DNA from: JBOGUF01 sp050696075
GTDB lineage: Bacteria; Chloroflexota; Chloroflexia; Thermomicrobiales; UBA6265
Assembly (NCBI GenBank): GCA_050696075.1
Contig: JBOGUF010000126.1
Coordinates: forward strand, 62,001-126,000
DNA length: 64,000 nucleotides
Direction of reading: 5' to 3'
Shown here: positions 9,601 through 17,969 of the stretch, piece by piece
How positions within the stretch are numbered: position 1 is the stretch's first letter
How the letters are laid out: each line of letters opens with the position of its first letter
The notes under the pieces: model-generated
What the model was told of the DNA's origin: nothing
Databases searched by the model: none
The model's input: only the letters and a program-made list of their open reading frames with translations
Position numbers and translations under genes: made by a program

Positions 9601-9845
9601 GGCAGCGGCGTTGGCGTCTCCGTTGGAATGGGCGTCGGCGTCTCGGTCGGCAGCGGCGTCGGTGTCTCCGTTGGAACGGGAATCGGCGTCTCGGTCGGTG
9701 GCGGCTCCTCCTGCGCGGCTGCCCACGTCCTCGCCGGTTCCATATTGACGATCAAGACGAGCCCGAAGATGAGCAACAGGGAACCCACCAGGGCAGCAAC
9801 GACGACGCGATGCATGGCAGCAATTCCTTCGCGGCGGTCGCTCAT
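6639..9845 (-). CDS. large secreted metallophosphoesterase with three DNRLRE domains
   Basis: A 1068-residue exported paralog of the following gene. It has a signal/anchor segment (VVVAALVGSLLLIFGLVLIV), a long TPTETPTP linker, and three DNRLRE domains of about 160 residues (starting near ADARVRAANPTWNFG, ADAKVFAANPTWNFG and ADARVDESNPTWNFG), each separated by Pro/Thr linkers. A phosphoesterase domain follows (LGDIQYECS, APGNHEYL, HHPRFSSG, AHSHAYERF). A C-terminal hydrophobic stretch ending in WRRDRR may anchor it. The first metal motif reads ATGNISC, with Asn where the shorter paralog has Asp. The ATG at 9845 has GGGAG upstream. Extracellular location is inferred from the architecture. Confidence 0.85.
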   Translation of the reverse strand: MSDRREGIAAMHRVVVAALVGSLLLIFGLVLIVNMEPARTWAAAQEEPPPTETPIPVPTETPTPLPTETPTPIPTETPTPLPTVTPTPEPTATPTSEPTATATPSPTPTATPPTITIAAEADARVRAANPTWNFGTSTAFGVDGGGDPAEESYLRFTVSGVTGAVQSATLRLFVTNGSVDGPVVYTAGNDWSETSIRWNTKPALTSAVVADTGSISAGSWAEYDVTAVVTADGIYTFALVAETNDGAEFHSRENSNAPRLVLAIDPMGAPAPSPTPLPTSTPTAAPTSTPTPSPLPTETPTPTSTPTETPTGTPTPTGTPTPTTTPPATPAATPTVRSFAAEADAKVFAANPTWNFGRTRVLVVDGGGDPASESYLRFTVSGVTGTVQSATLRLSVLNGSVDGPAVYTSTNAWDESAITWNTKPALTSPAVADTGGISAGSWVEYDVTAVVTADGTFTFVLATESSDGAEFASRENLNPPELVLVIDPSGTPAPSPTPLPTETPTPTATPLVLTLSPGADARVDESNPTWNFGSSSWLWAQGGVGADTDSYLRFDVTGVTGAVQRATLRLYVSGPSVDGPAVTTAGNSWLEGNITWNNRPPRTGAVLDDMGALNSGTWAEYDVTAAVTANGTYTFVLFSSSSDATSFHARENTVNPPRLVLTIDPNGTPGPTPTPAATATPTPTPTPVAGGGATIMATGNISCGADTAGGLCRQADTAALLGPADRVLALGDIQYECSEAADYATYFEPTWGQYKGKISPAPGNHEYLTSTDPAHSCYNSPPNARDYFDYFGAAAGDPATGYYSFDLGGWHIIALNSNCEAVGGCGAGSAQEQWLRADLAAHPNACTLAYWHHPRFSSGVVGNHPQMQAFWQALFEAGADVVLSAHSHAYERFAPQRPDGVRDDDFGIRQFVVGTGGRNFHAMSILRTNSEVWNNNTFGVLRLTLNADSYTWEFVPIAGSTSGFSDAGSGACHAAPASASSGAGALGVSVDEPGAGHHGGTLGGTMRNDEVATEHGARIGSSGFALSTRKVGEWAAIGGIVCGLGLAWRRDRRPSAPGRGSCFTNPVR

Positions 9846-9933
9846 GGTCTCCCACGCTCCGAGCGGATCACGATGCGGGGCGGGGTCGCCGAGAGCAACG
9901 TCGTCTCGATCGTTCTCCAGGACATCCGGGTCT

Positions 9934-11097
9934 CTACCGCGAAAGGACTAAGACGGCATCTCGTTGTGCTGACACGGGACCCTGCCGCGGTGCGACGCCG
10001 GCGCCGAGCGCCTCGCGGACCGCCGCGGCCACCCGCTCCAGGTCGTCGTCGCTCAGAGTCGGCGACGATGGCAAGTTGATGCCTCGCCGCGCCAGCGATT
10101 CGGCAATCGGCAACGTCTCTCCCGTGTTGTAGGCCGGCATCGTGTGGATCGGGTAGAAGAACGGCCGGGTCTCGATCCCCTGCTCGGCAAGCCGCGCCAT
10201 CACCGCGTCCCGGTCGTGCCGCCGCTCGTCCTCGAGCAGGATCGAGCACATCCAGTAGACGCTCCGCGCCCACGGCTCCTCAGGCGCCAGCGCGATCCCC
10301 GGCACGTCGGCCAGCAGCTCGGCGTAGGCGCGGGCAATTGCGCGTTTGCGGTGGATGATCTCGTCGGCGCGCGCCAGTTGGGCCATCCCGATCGCGGCCT
10401 GGATATTGGTGAGGCGGTAGTTGTAGCCGATCACGGGGTGCCAGTACTTGCGCGTCGGGTCCATGCCGTGGTCGCGCAATTGGCGCATCTTCGCCGCGAG
10501 CGCCGCGTCGTCCGTGACGACCATCCCCCCCTCGCCGGTGGTGAAGACTTTGTTGCCGTAAAACGAGAAGCAGGCCATCGTGCCGAAGGAACCGACGCGC
10601 CGGCCGCGGATCTCCGCGCCGTGCGCCTCCGCGGCGTCTTCGATCACCGCGATCCCGTGCCGGCCGGCGATGGCGCCGATGGCGTCCATGTCGCAGGGAT
10701 GACCGTAGAGGTGGACCGGGATGATCGCCTTGGTCCGCTCCGTGATCGCTGCCTCGATCGCGCGCGGGTCGATGCACCAGGTGGCCGGGTCGCAGTCGGC
10801 GAAGACTACCGACGCACCGACATAGCGGGCGGCGTTCGCCGTCGCCACGAAGGTCAGCGTCGGCACGATCACCTCGTCGCCCGGTCCGACATCGAGCGCA
10901 AGCAGGGCAAGATGGAGGGCGGTCGTTCCGTTCGAGGTCGAAACGCCGTACGACGCCTGGCAAAACGCCGGAAACGCCCGCTCGAACGCCTCGACGTAGG
11001 CGCCCTTGGAGGAGATCCACCCTGAGCGTATGCACTCGACGACCGCCTCAACCTCGGCTTCCCCCAGCATCGGTTCCGCAACGGGTATCGTTCTCAT
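9934..11097 (-). CDS. DegT/DnrJ/EryC1/StrS aminotransferase
   Basis: A PLP-dependent sugar aminotransferase of 387 residues, which would aminate a keto-sugar nucleotide to give an amino sugar for the polysaccharide. Family marks include IPVAEPMLGEAEVEAV at the N-terminus, STSNGTTALHLAL, AHGAEIRGRRVGSFG, and the Schiff-base lysine in FSFYGNKVFTTGEGGMV. I placed the start at the ATG at 11097, with GGAGGG 9 bases upstream. It reads away from the kinase gene at 11298, and the 200-bp divergent region carries a promoter and the TAGTACTA palindrome. The exact sugar is unknown. Confidence 0.9.
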   Translation of the reverse strand: MRTIPVAEPMLGEAEVEAVVECIRSGWISSKGAYVEAFERAFPAFCQASYGVSTSNGTTALHLALLALDVGPGDEVIVPTLTFVATANAARYVGASVVFADCDPATWCIDPRAIEAAITERTKAIIPVHLYGHPCDMDAIGAIAGRHGIAVIEDAAEAHGAEIRGRRVGSFGTMACFSFYGNKVFTTGEGGMVVTDDAALAAKMRQLRDHGMDPTRKYWHPVIGYNYRLTNIQAAIGMAQLARADEIIHRKRAIARAYAELLADVPGIALAPEEPWARSVYWMCSILLEDERRHDRDAVMARLAEQGIETRPFFYPIHTMPAYNTGETLPIAESLARRGINLPSSPTLSDDDLERVAAAVREALGAGVAPRQGPVSAQRDAVLVLSR

Positions 11098-11210
11098 GAT
11101 CCGTTCCCTCCAGATACGTTTCCGGGTCCCGCGCGCCCGCGGTCGGCGGAGCCGACTCCACGACGCTCGCCGTCCTGGGGTCATGCCCCTCATGGACAGC
11201 AGAAACGTGC

Positions 11211-11240
11211 TTGTCGTAGCCTATTAGTACTAGTATACTA
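11211..11240 (+). promoter_or_regulatory. sigma70-like promoter with overlapping TAGTACTA palindromes
   Basis: TTGTCG (11211-11216), a 17-bp spacer and TATACT (11234-11239) form a good candidate promoter for the + strand kinase operon. The spacer and -10 box are covered by two overlapping palindromes, TAGTACTA (11225-11232) and TAGTATACTA (11231-11240). This is where a repressor would bind. The same 8-mer recurs at 19061 and 23304. Regulation is inferred. Confidence 0.5.
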
Positions 11241-11297
11241 CGGCTAGGCCTATATTGTCGCGGTTGCGTCCGCGCTCACGCCTGCCGGCTCGGTCTG

Positions 11298-12650
11298 GTG
11301 CGGGCGGGCAACGGATCGGGGAACGACAGCGTGCTGGCGCCGCTGATCGAGGCGTGGAACGCCGCCGGGATCAGATACTGCATCCTCCACGGCTACGAGG
11401 GGTACCCGGAGCGGGTGCCATCGGATGTCGATTGCCTGATGCCAGCCGCGATGCTGCCACGGCGGCTGGCCACGACGTTTCAGCCGAACGGCAGCTCCGC
11501 CAAAAGCGCGGTTGTGCAGTGGCTTCAACACGAAGCCACCGCCCACTACTTCATCGTTGCTCACAAGGAATCGGGCCGCCCCTGGAGCTTTCTCCCGATC
11601 GACGCCTCCTCCGACTACCGCCGCAATGGCCGCGTTTTCTACCGCGGCGACGAGATCTTGGCGACGCGCCGGCGGTCTGGCAGCTTCTGGATCCCCTCAC
11701 CAGCGGTCGAGTTCGGGTACTACCTGGCCAAAAAACTGGCCAAGGGCTCGCTGACGACGGCTCACGGCGGGAGGCTGAGCGAACTCTATCGCCACGACCC
11801 ATCCGGGTGTGACCGGGAGATCGTCCGCCTCCTGGGCCACAACCGCGGACGGCTCGTCATCGCTGCCGCTTCGTCAGGGCGTTGGGATGAGGTCCAGCGG
11901 AGCCTCGCAATGCTTCGCGCGCACCTGCTTAGGCAGGCCGCCGTCCGCCGTCCGCTTGAGACGGCCGGTTACTGGGTAACCAACCTGGCGCGCCTGGCCG
12001 CGCGTGTCGTCCGGCCGACCGGGCTCCTCGTCGCCATCCTCGGCGCCGACGGTTCGGGGAAGTCGACCGTCATCGCGGCCGTGCAACGCGATCTCGCGCC
12101 GGCATTCCGGCGCACCGACCGGCGGCACTTTGCCCCAGCGTTGTTCCGCGGGGCGTCGTCGACGACTCCGGTGAGCGATCCCCACGGGCTGCCGCCGCGC
12201 TCCTGGCCGGCCTCGATCGCCAAGACCCTCTACTGGCTCTTCGACTACACGGTCGGGTATCACCTCATCCTCCGCCCGGCCCTGGTCCGCTCGACATTCG
12301 TGCTCTTTGATCGCTATCTCCTGGATGCCCTCGTCGATCCCAAGCGCTACCGCTTCGCCGCGCCGTCCTGGTGGCTCCGCCTGGTCTGGGCGATCGTGCC
12401 GAAGCCGGATCTCGTCATCCTGCTCGACGCGCCGCCGGAGGTGCTGCAGAACCGCAAGCGGGAAGTGCCCTTCGCGGAATCGGCGCGGCAGCGTGATTCC
12501 TACCGGCAGCTCGTCCAGACCATGCCGAACGGACGGATCGTCGACGCCGCTCAACCGCTCGACCGCGTCGTCGCCGACGTGAACGACACCATCGTCGAGT
12601 TCCTCGCGGCCCGCACCGCGGACCGGCTGGGGTTGGAGGCGCGGCCGTGA
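11298..12650 (+). CDS. nucleotidyltransferase-like / thymidylate-kinase-like fusion protein (paralog)
   Basis: A 450-residue paralog of the protein at 2066-3547. The N-terminal part has YCILHGYEGYPERVPSDVDCL, resembling the acidic motif of a nucleotidyltransferase fold. The C-terminal kinase has Walker A GADGSGKST near residue 248, a DRYLLDALVDPKRYRF segment and KPDLVILLDAPPEVL. The start is uncertain: GTG at 11298, or GTG at 11331 with a CGGGGAA site 7 bases before it. Its end overlaps the next gene by 4 bp, starting a tightly coupled five-gene operon that runs to 17892. A role in phosphorylating a glycan intermediate is inferred. Confidence 0.7.
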   Translation: MRAGNGSGNDSVLAPLIEAWNAAGIRYCILHGYEGYPERVPSDVDCLMPAAMLPRRLATTFQPNGSSAKSAVVQWLQHEATAHYFIVAHKESGRPWSFLPIDASSDYRRNGRVFYRGDEILATRRRSGSFWIPSPAVEFGYYLAKKLAKGSLTTAHGGRLSELYRHDPSGCDREIVRLLGHNRGRLVIAAASSGRWDEVQRSLAMLRAHLLRQAAVRRPLETAGYWVTNLARLAARVVRPTGLLVAILGADGSGKSTVIAAVQRDLAPAFRRTDRRHFAPALFRGASSTTPVSDPHGLPPRSWPASIAKTLYWLFDYTVGYHLILRPALVRSTFVLFDRYLLDALVDPKRYRFAAPSWWLRLVWAIVPKPDLVILLDAPPEVLQNRKREVPFAESARQRDSYRQLVQTMPNGRIVDAAQPLDRVVADVNDTIVEFLAARTADRLGLEARP

Positions 12651-13975
12651 CTGATGCCCGCGCCCTCACCTGGCTGGGTCTCCTGCCGGCGTGCGCCTCG
12701 TTGACGACGGTCGGCGGCCCGGCCTGGTTCCGCGAGCTTCTGGCGTCCCGCGGCGCCGGGGGACAGGCCGCGATCCTGGTCGCATCGGATTGCCGGAGGT
12801 CCGAGTTGCCCGATCTGGAACCGTTTGCGGGACTCGTCGCCGTCAACTGTCGCCAGGTGTCCGGCCGTGCCCTGCAGGATGCCGGGTTTACCTATGTGCG
12901 CGCCTTTGCCGTCCTCCCCAGCCTGGCGGACGCCCGTTGGTTCGTCCCGCTCGACACCCCGGCCACCTCCGCCGCTGCCTTCCGCCTCTATTCGCCGTTT
13001 CGGCCACTCGCGCGCCTCAAGCATCTCGGCGTCCGCACCGTCGCCCGTGGCGGGCTCCCGCTCTGGTATCGGGACCGGGTGTTGATCGCCCAGCGGTCCC
13101 TCCCCCCGGTCGAACGAATGCTGAACTCGCTCTTTCCGGGCGGTACGTTGCGGCTAGCGCTGGCTTCAGGCGCCCCTGGTCCGGCGCGCAAGCCGACGGC
13201 CCTTGTTCTCAATGGCGACGGTCAGCCGCTGGCCTTTGCCAAGCTCTCGTCGACGGCCCTGGCCAAGCGACTCGTGCTGCACGAAGCCGAAGTCCTCCGC
13301 GCGCTCGCTTCCATGCCCGGTCCCACGCCGTTCGCGCCCCAACTGCTCTTCGCCGGGGAGGTCGATCAGCTTGTCGTCACCGTACAGAGCGCCCTGCCGG
13401 GACGCCCGGCGCCACGGCGGCTCACCCCTGCCCACCGCGCGCTCCTTGCCGGACTAGGCGCCGGCCCAATCAAGCCCGCGTCCAGTACCGCCATCGTCAC
13501 TTCCCTGCGCCATCGCACGGCCTCACTGCCGTCGCCGCGACCGGATCTGTGTACGCTGCTCGACACGGTGATGCCGCGGCTCGAGGCGATGACGCTGCCG
13601 ACGGCGGTCGTCCACGGCGACTTCGCACCCTGGAACCTGCGCACGCATGGCGGGGGGGGCGCCGCGTTCGATTGGGAATACGCCCAGCTCAACGGGCTGC
13701 CGCTGCTCGACGAGATGCACCATCAACTCCAGGTCGGCTTTCTCCTTGACGGCTGGACCGCCGATCGCGCCGACGATCGGCTTCTGGCCTTCGCCTCCGC
13801 GAGGCCGCTCGGATTGCGGCCCGATCAGGTGCGGGCATTGCAGGTCGTCTACCTCCTCGACGCGCTGCTTCGGCGGATCGAGGAGGGGCACACCGCCGAC
13901 GAATTCCTCTCCGCGCGCTACGAGCACCTGATGCGCCGCCTCGCCCTGATGATGCACCAGGAGGCCGCCGCGTGA
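12647..13975 (+). CDS. aminoglycoside-phosphotransferase-fold kinase
   Basis: A 442-residue protein whose C-terminal half has the APH/choline-kinase catalytic loop VVHGDFAPWNLRTHG near residue 322, and the metal-binding FDWEYAQLNGLPLLDEMHH. The N-terminal ~180 residues contain no motif I recognise. It starts with GTG overlapping the stop of the upstream kinase fusion, and ends overlapping the next glycosyltransferase, so translation is coupled. Within this operon it more likely phosphorylates a sugar or lipid-linked glycan than an antibiotic. That is inference from context. Confidence 0.75.
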   Translation: MTDARALTWLGLLPACASLTTVGGPAWFRELLASRGAGGQAAILVASDCRRSELPDLEPFAGLVAVNCRQVSGRALQDAGFTYVRAFAVLPSLADARWFVPLDTPATSAAAFRLYSPFRPLARLKHLGVRTVARGGLPLWYRDRVLIAQRSLPPVERMLNSLFPGGTLRLALASGAPGPARKPTALVLNGDGQPLAFAKLSSTALAKRLVLHEAEVLRALASMPGPTPFAPQLLFAGEVDQLVVTVQSALPGRPAPRRLTPAHRALLAGLGAGPIKPASSTAIVTSLRHRTASLPSPRPDLCTLLDTVMPRLEAMTLPTAVVHGDFAPWNLRTHGGGGAAFDWEYAQLNGLPLLDEMHHQLQVGFLLDGWTADRADDRLLAFASARPLGLRPDQVRALQVVYLLDALLRRIEEGHTADEFLSARYEHLMRRLALMMHQEAAA

Positions 13976-15204
13976 GAGTGCTGATGTCGGCCTACGCATG
14001 TGAGCCAAACCGAGGCTCGGAGCCCGGCGTCGGCTGGAACTGGGCGCTCCAGGCCGCCCGCTTCCACGAGGTGTGGGTGCTGACACGCGCCAACAATCGA
14101 GCGGCCATCGACGCCGAGCTGCAACGGCGCCCGGTTCCCAACCTGCACCTGGTCTACCACGACTTGCCGCGCTGGGCGCGCTTCTGGAAGCGGGGCGGTC
14201 GCGGCGTCCACCTCTACTACCTGCTTTGGCAGTTCACCGCGCCGCGCGCGGCGCGTGCCGCCCACCGCCGCAGGCGCTTCGACCTCATCCATCACGTCAC
14301 CTTCAACGCGGTCGACAGCCCCGGCTGGCTCTGGCGCCTCGGCCTCCCCTTCGTGTGGGGACCGGTCGGCGGCGGGCAAGAACCACCGCCCGCGCTGAAG
14401 GGTTACTTCGGTCGTGCCTGGGGTCGCGAGCGGCGCCGCATCGCCCGCAAGCGGCTGACTCGCTTCAACCCCGTCGTCCGCGCGGCGGTGCGGAGCGCGG
14501 CCTGTATCTTGGTCGCCAACACCGACACGCAGCGTCTCCTGTCGCGGCTGAAGCCGGCCGTCCTCATCCGTGAGGTCGAAACAGCCGTCAAGGTGCCGGA
14601 CCCACCGGTGCCGCCGGTACCACCCCGAGTCCCTAATGTCGCCGGGATATCCATCCTCTGGGCCGGCCTCCTGATTCCTCGCAAGGCGCCGCTGCTCGCC
14701 GTCGACGTGCTCGCGGAGCTGCGACGGCGCGAGGTGGCGGCCCGGCTGCAATTCGTCGGCGACGGTCCGCTGCGGGGGCAGATCGAGGCGCACGCGCACG
14801 CCCTCGGCATCGCCGATGCAATCGACCTGCGCGGCCGCGTGCCGTATGAGGCGATGAGCCGGTGCTATGCGAGCGCCGACGTCTTCCTGTTTACCAGCCT
14901 CCAGGACACCTCGGGCAACGTCCTCCTCGAGGCGATGGCGCACGGGCTGCCGGTGGTCACGCTTGATCACCAGGGCGCGGCGGAGATCGTCGCTGCCGAT
15001 TGCGGCATCAAGATCCCGATCGGCGAACCGCCACGGGTCATCGCCGGCTTCGGCGATGCCTTGGAACGCCTGGCCGCGCGGCCCGAGCTACGGCACACCC
15101 TGGGGGAGGCGGGACGGCGGCGTGTGGCGGAGCGCTACCGATGGGACCGGAAGGGTGACCTGCTCCGTCAGCTCTACGCCCGCGCGGTGGGAGTGACCTC
15201 GTGA
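13972..15204 (+). CDS. GT4-family glycosyltransferase
   Basis: A retaining GT-B glycosyltransferase of 410 residues. It begins with SAYACEPNRGSEPGVGWNW, a conserved N-terminal pattern of a GT4 subgroup found in polysaccharide clusters. The donor domain shows ILWAGLLIPRKAPLLAVDVL, LQFVGDGPLRGQIE and DTSGNVLLEAMAHGLPVV with the E-x7-E pair. The GTG start overlaps the stop of the upstream kinase by 4 bp. It would act at the cytoplasmic face on the lipid-linked glycan. Donor and linkage are unknown. Confidence 0.9.
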   Translation: MRVLMSAYACEPNRGSEPGVGWNWALQAARFHEVWVLTRANNRAAIDAELQRRPVPNLHLVYHDLPRWARFWKRGGRGVHLYYLLWQFTAPRAARAAHRRRRFDLIHHVTFNAVDSPGWLWRLGLPFVWGPVGGGQEPPPALKGYFGRAWGRERRRIARKRLTRFNPVVRAAVRSAACILVANTDTQRLLSRLKPAVLIREVETAVKVPDPPVPPVPPRVPNVAGISILWAGLLIPRKAPLLAVDVLAELRRREVAARLQFVGDGPLRGQIEAHAHALGIADAIDLRGRVPYEAMSRCYASADVFLFTSLQDTSGNVLLEAMAHGLPVVTLDHQGAAEIVAADCGIKIPIGEPPRVIAGFGDALERLAARPELRHTLGEAGRRRVAERYRWDRKGDLLRQLYARAVGVTS

Positions 15205-16739
15205 GATCCAGAACCCTGCTCCTGCCGGACCACCTCCTTCGCACGCCGGTGGCAGTCGCGCTCCTGGTGATCTTGCTGGCGGCCGGCGCGGGGGGCGCCG
15301 CGGTCGCGGCGCCCTACCTGACGCCGCTCGCGCTGCTCGCCGCCTGCGCCACGCTCTGCGTACTGCCGAGCCTGCCAAAGCTGGGCGGCTTGGTCAACCT
15401 CGCCCTCCGCCTCCGCTGGTGGCAGGCGCTCTGGCTGGCGCTCTACCTCAGCGGCCTCACGCTGCGCGTACGGACCTCCGACGCGGCGGTCGACGCCCCG
15501 GTCGACGCCGCGGCGGCGGTGCGCATCGCCCTGGTCGCCTTGACCGGATTCGGCGTGCTGCTGGCAATGGCGTTCGGCAAGGTCGACCTCCTGGCGGCGA
15601 TGAGTCGCGGCTTCTTCCTGCCGCTCCTCTTCTTCAATCTGGCGAACATCGCCTCGACCGCCTGGTCGGTCAATCCCGGTTGGACGCTCTACAAGTCGAT
15701 CGAGCACACGATCGACACGATGCTGATCGCGGTCATCGTCTCGCACCTGCGGACGACCGACGAGTACAAGCGTCTCTTCGACTGGACCTGGCTCCTGAGC
15801 GGCCTCGTGCTCCTCAGCGTCGGCTTTGGCGCCATCTGGGCCCCTGATCGGGCGCTGTCGCACGGCACGGGCGCCCTCGGCGTCAGCATCGAAGGCGTCA
15901 TACCGGTGGTCTCCCGCAATGGAGTCGGCGGCCTCTCCGCGCTCCTGTCGGTCGTGGCCATCGCCCGGATCGCCACGGGGTCGGCGAACCGCCGTCTCTA
16001 CGCCTGCCTCCTGGGCATTTCCGCCACCATGCTGATCATCTCCCAGACGCGGTCCGCTCTCTTGCCGGTGGTTCTGGCGGTGCCCTTTGTGCTCATCGCC
16101 ACCAGGCGAACGCGCTGGTTGGTTCCGTTCGGTATCGTCGTCGTCGCCATGGTCGCCATGGGCGGGCTGCGCGATCCCATCGAAGCCTATGTGCTCCGGG
16201 AAAGCCAATTCACGCAACAGAACGCCACCTTGAGCGGCCGGCTCTACTATTGGTCGTTCGCCTGGGAACAATTCGAAGAGCGCCCACTAACCGGCTACGG
16301 CGCCTACGCCGGCGGACGCTTCCTGGTCGGCCAAGCGTTCGACGAGACGTTGTCCAGCGCGCACGGCGCCTTCCCGGAGATCCTGATCGGGACGAGTATC
16401 TGGGGCGTCCTCCCCATCTTCGCGCTCCTGGTCGGCGTCTGGGTCTTCCTCTTGCGCCGGGTCTGGACCTTTGCCCGTCGCGGAGCAGGGCTGGGACTCG
16501 AGCAGGCGCTGGCGATCGAGGCCACCGCCGCGCTGATTGTCGTCACCGTGCGCGCCTTCTTCACCGTCGAACTGATCTGGCACCCCTCCCTGACGTTCCT
16601 GGCGATCGTCGGCTACGCCGAGTATTTGCGCCGACAGGGACGGCTGGCGACTGAGACAGCCGCGGCGATCCCCGCGGCTAAGACGTCGTACCGAACTGAA
16701 GCGAGCGGGAGGGCCGGTGCGCGTCCTGCTGGTCCATAA
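15201..16739 (+). CDS. O-antigen ligase / Wzy-like polymerase
   Basis: A membrane protein of 512 residues with about 11-12 hydrophobic segments and a large periplasmic-type loop before YYWSFAWEQFEERPLTGYG and HGAFPEILIGTSIWG. This matches the Wzy_C (O-antigen ligase) signature, where the conserved His and Arg/Gly residues lie in the big extracellular loop. It would polymerise glycan repeats or ligate them to an acceptor on the outer face after flipping. It starts with GTG overlapping the preceding gene by 4 bp and overlaps the following gene by 23 bp. Ligase and polymerase cannot be told apart from sequence. Confidence 0.85.
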   Translation: MRSRTLLLPDHLLRTPVAVALLVILLAAGAGGAAVAAPYLTPLALLAACATLCVLPSLPKLGGLVNLALRLRWWQALWLALYLSGLTLRVRTSDAAVDAPVDAAAAVRIALVALTGFGVLLAMAFGKVDLLAAMSRGFFLPLLFFNLANIASTAWSVNPGWTLYKSIEHTIDTMLIAVIVSHLRTTDEYKRLFDWTWLLSGLVLLSVGFGAIWAPDRALSHGTGALGVSIEGVIPVVSRNGVGGLSALLSVVAIARIATGSANRRLYACLLGISATMLIISQTRSALLPVVLAVPFVLIATRRTRWLVPFGIVVVAMVAMGGLRDPIEAYVLRESQFTQQNATLSGRLYYWSFAWEQFEERPLTGYGAYAGGRFLVGQAFDETLSSAHGAFPEILIGTSIWGVLPIFALLVGVWVFLLRRVWTFARRGAGLGLEQALAIEATAALIVVTVRAFFTVELIWHPSLTFLAIVGYAEYLRRQGRLATETAAAIPAAKTSYRTEASGRAGARPAGP

Positions 16740-17892
16740 CCGTTATCAGTACGCCGGCGGGGAAGATGCCGTCTTCGCGGCCGAAGGCGCGCTGCTTCGG
16801 CAGCATGGGCACGAAGTCGTCGAGTACGTCGACGACAACGACCGCATCGACGGCATCAACCATCTCCGGCTGGCGGTCGACACGATTTGGTCGCGCGACG
16901 CTCATGCCAGGCTGCGCGCGCTGATCCGCGAGCGCCGGCCCCAGGTCGCCCACTTCCACAACACCTTCCCCCTCATTTCCCCGGCCGCCTACGCGGCCTG
17001 TCAGGCGGAAGGCGTCGCCGTCGTCCAGACCCTGCACAACTATCGGCTCATCTGCCCGGCCGCCAACCTCTTCCGGGACGGCCGGGTCTGCGAGGATTGC
17101 CTGGGCCGCCCGCTCCCCTGGCCGGGTGTCCGCCACGCCTGCTACCGCGGCTCACGGGCGCAAACGGCCGTCGCCGCCGCCATGCTGACCACCCATCGCC
17201 TGCGCCGCACCTGGCAGCGCGACGTCGATCTCTACATCGCTTTAACCGAGTTCTCCCGCCAGAAATTGATCGCCGGCGGCCTGCCACCGGAGAAGTGCGT
17301 CGTTAAACCGAACTTCATCGAGCCCGATCCGGGCGCAAAGATGACCGCGGGCGATTTCTTCTTGTTTGTCGGACGCCTGACCGTGGATAAAGGAGTACGC
17401 ACGCTGCTTCAGGCATGGCGTTCCGGCTTACCTCCGACGCGGCTGCACATCGCCGGCGATGGCCCGCTCGTCGCCACAGTTGAAGAGGCCACCGTCGCCA
17501 CTGGCATCCACTTTTGGGGACGCATTCCGCAGTCCGCGGTCTTGGATCAGATGCACGGTGCCCGTGCTCTCGTCTTTCCCTCGGAGTGGTACGAGAGCTT
17601 CCCGGTCACCATCGTCGAGGCCTTCGCCTGCGGCCTCCCGGTTATTGCCGCTCGGCTCGGAGCGATGCCGGAGATCGTCGACGATGGGCGGACCGGCATC
17701 CTCTTCACGCCGGGAGACGCCAAAGACCTCGCGGCAAAGGTCGCCTGGGCCTGGGATCACCCCACCGAACTCAGTCGGATGGGCGTTGAAGCGCGACGCG
17801 AATACGAAGCGAAGTACACCGCCGAAGCCAATTACGGGTTGCTCAAGAACATATACGCGCGGACAATCCGGCAAGCAGAAGGCTGTTGTTAG
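16717..17892 (+). CDS. GT4-family glycosyltransferase
   Basis: A 391-residue GT-B glycosyltransferase. The N-terminal loop is NRYQYAGGEDAVFAAE, followed by HFHNTFPLISPAAY. A Cys-containing segment (ICPAANLF, CEDCLGRPLPWPGVRHACY) is typical of a GT4 subgroup in exopolysaccharide clusters. The donor domain has FVGRLTVDKGVRTLL and ESFPVTIVEAFACGLPVI. The GTG start lies inside the end of the polymerase gene, giving coupling. It is the last gene of the operon, followed by a strong hairpin. Specificity is unknown. Confidence 0.9.
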   Translation: MRVLLVHNRYQYAGGEDAVFAAEGALLRQHGHEVVEYVDDNDRIDGINHLRLAVDTIWSRDAHARLRALIRERRPQVAHFHNTFPLISPAAYAACQAEGVAVVQTLHNYRLICPAANLFRDGRVCEDCLGRPLPWPGVRHACYRGSRAQTAVAAAMLTTHRLRRTWQRDVDLYIALTEFSRQKLIAGGLPPEKCVVKPNFIEPDPGAKMTAGDFFLFVGRLTVDKGVRTLLQAWRSGLPPTRLHIAGDGPLVATVEEATVATGIHFWGRIPQSAVLDQMHGARALVFPSEWYESFPVTIVEAFACGLPVIAARLGAMPEIVDDGRTGILFTPGDAKDLAAKVAWAWDHPTELSRMGVEARREYEAKYTAEANYGLLKNIYARTIRQAEGCC

Positions 17893-17908
17893 GCGCCATC
17901 ATCCATCT

Positions 17909-17950
17909 CCGTCGTCCCGAGCTTATCGCTCGCCAAGCTCGGGACGACGG
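17909..17950. terminator. perfect 16-bp inverted repeat between convergent genes
   Basis: CCGTCGTCCCGAGCTT (17909-17924) pairs perfectly with AAGCTCGGGACGACGG (17935-17950) across a 10-base loop. It lies in the 77-bp gap between the convergent glycosyltransferase and epimerase genes. No T-tract follows, so it is either a bidirectional stem-loop terminator or barrier, or a short relative of the dispersed palindromes at 41513 and 61059. Confidence 0.45.
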
Positions 17951-17969
17951 GCGCGCACGGCTCCCCGGA

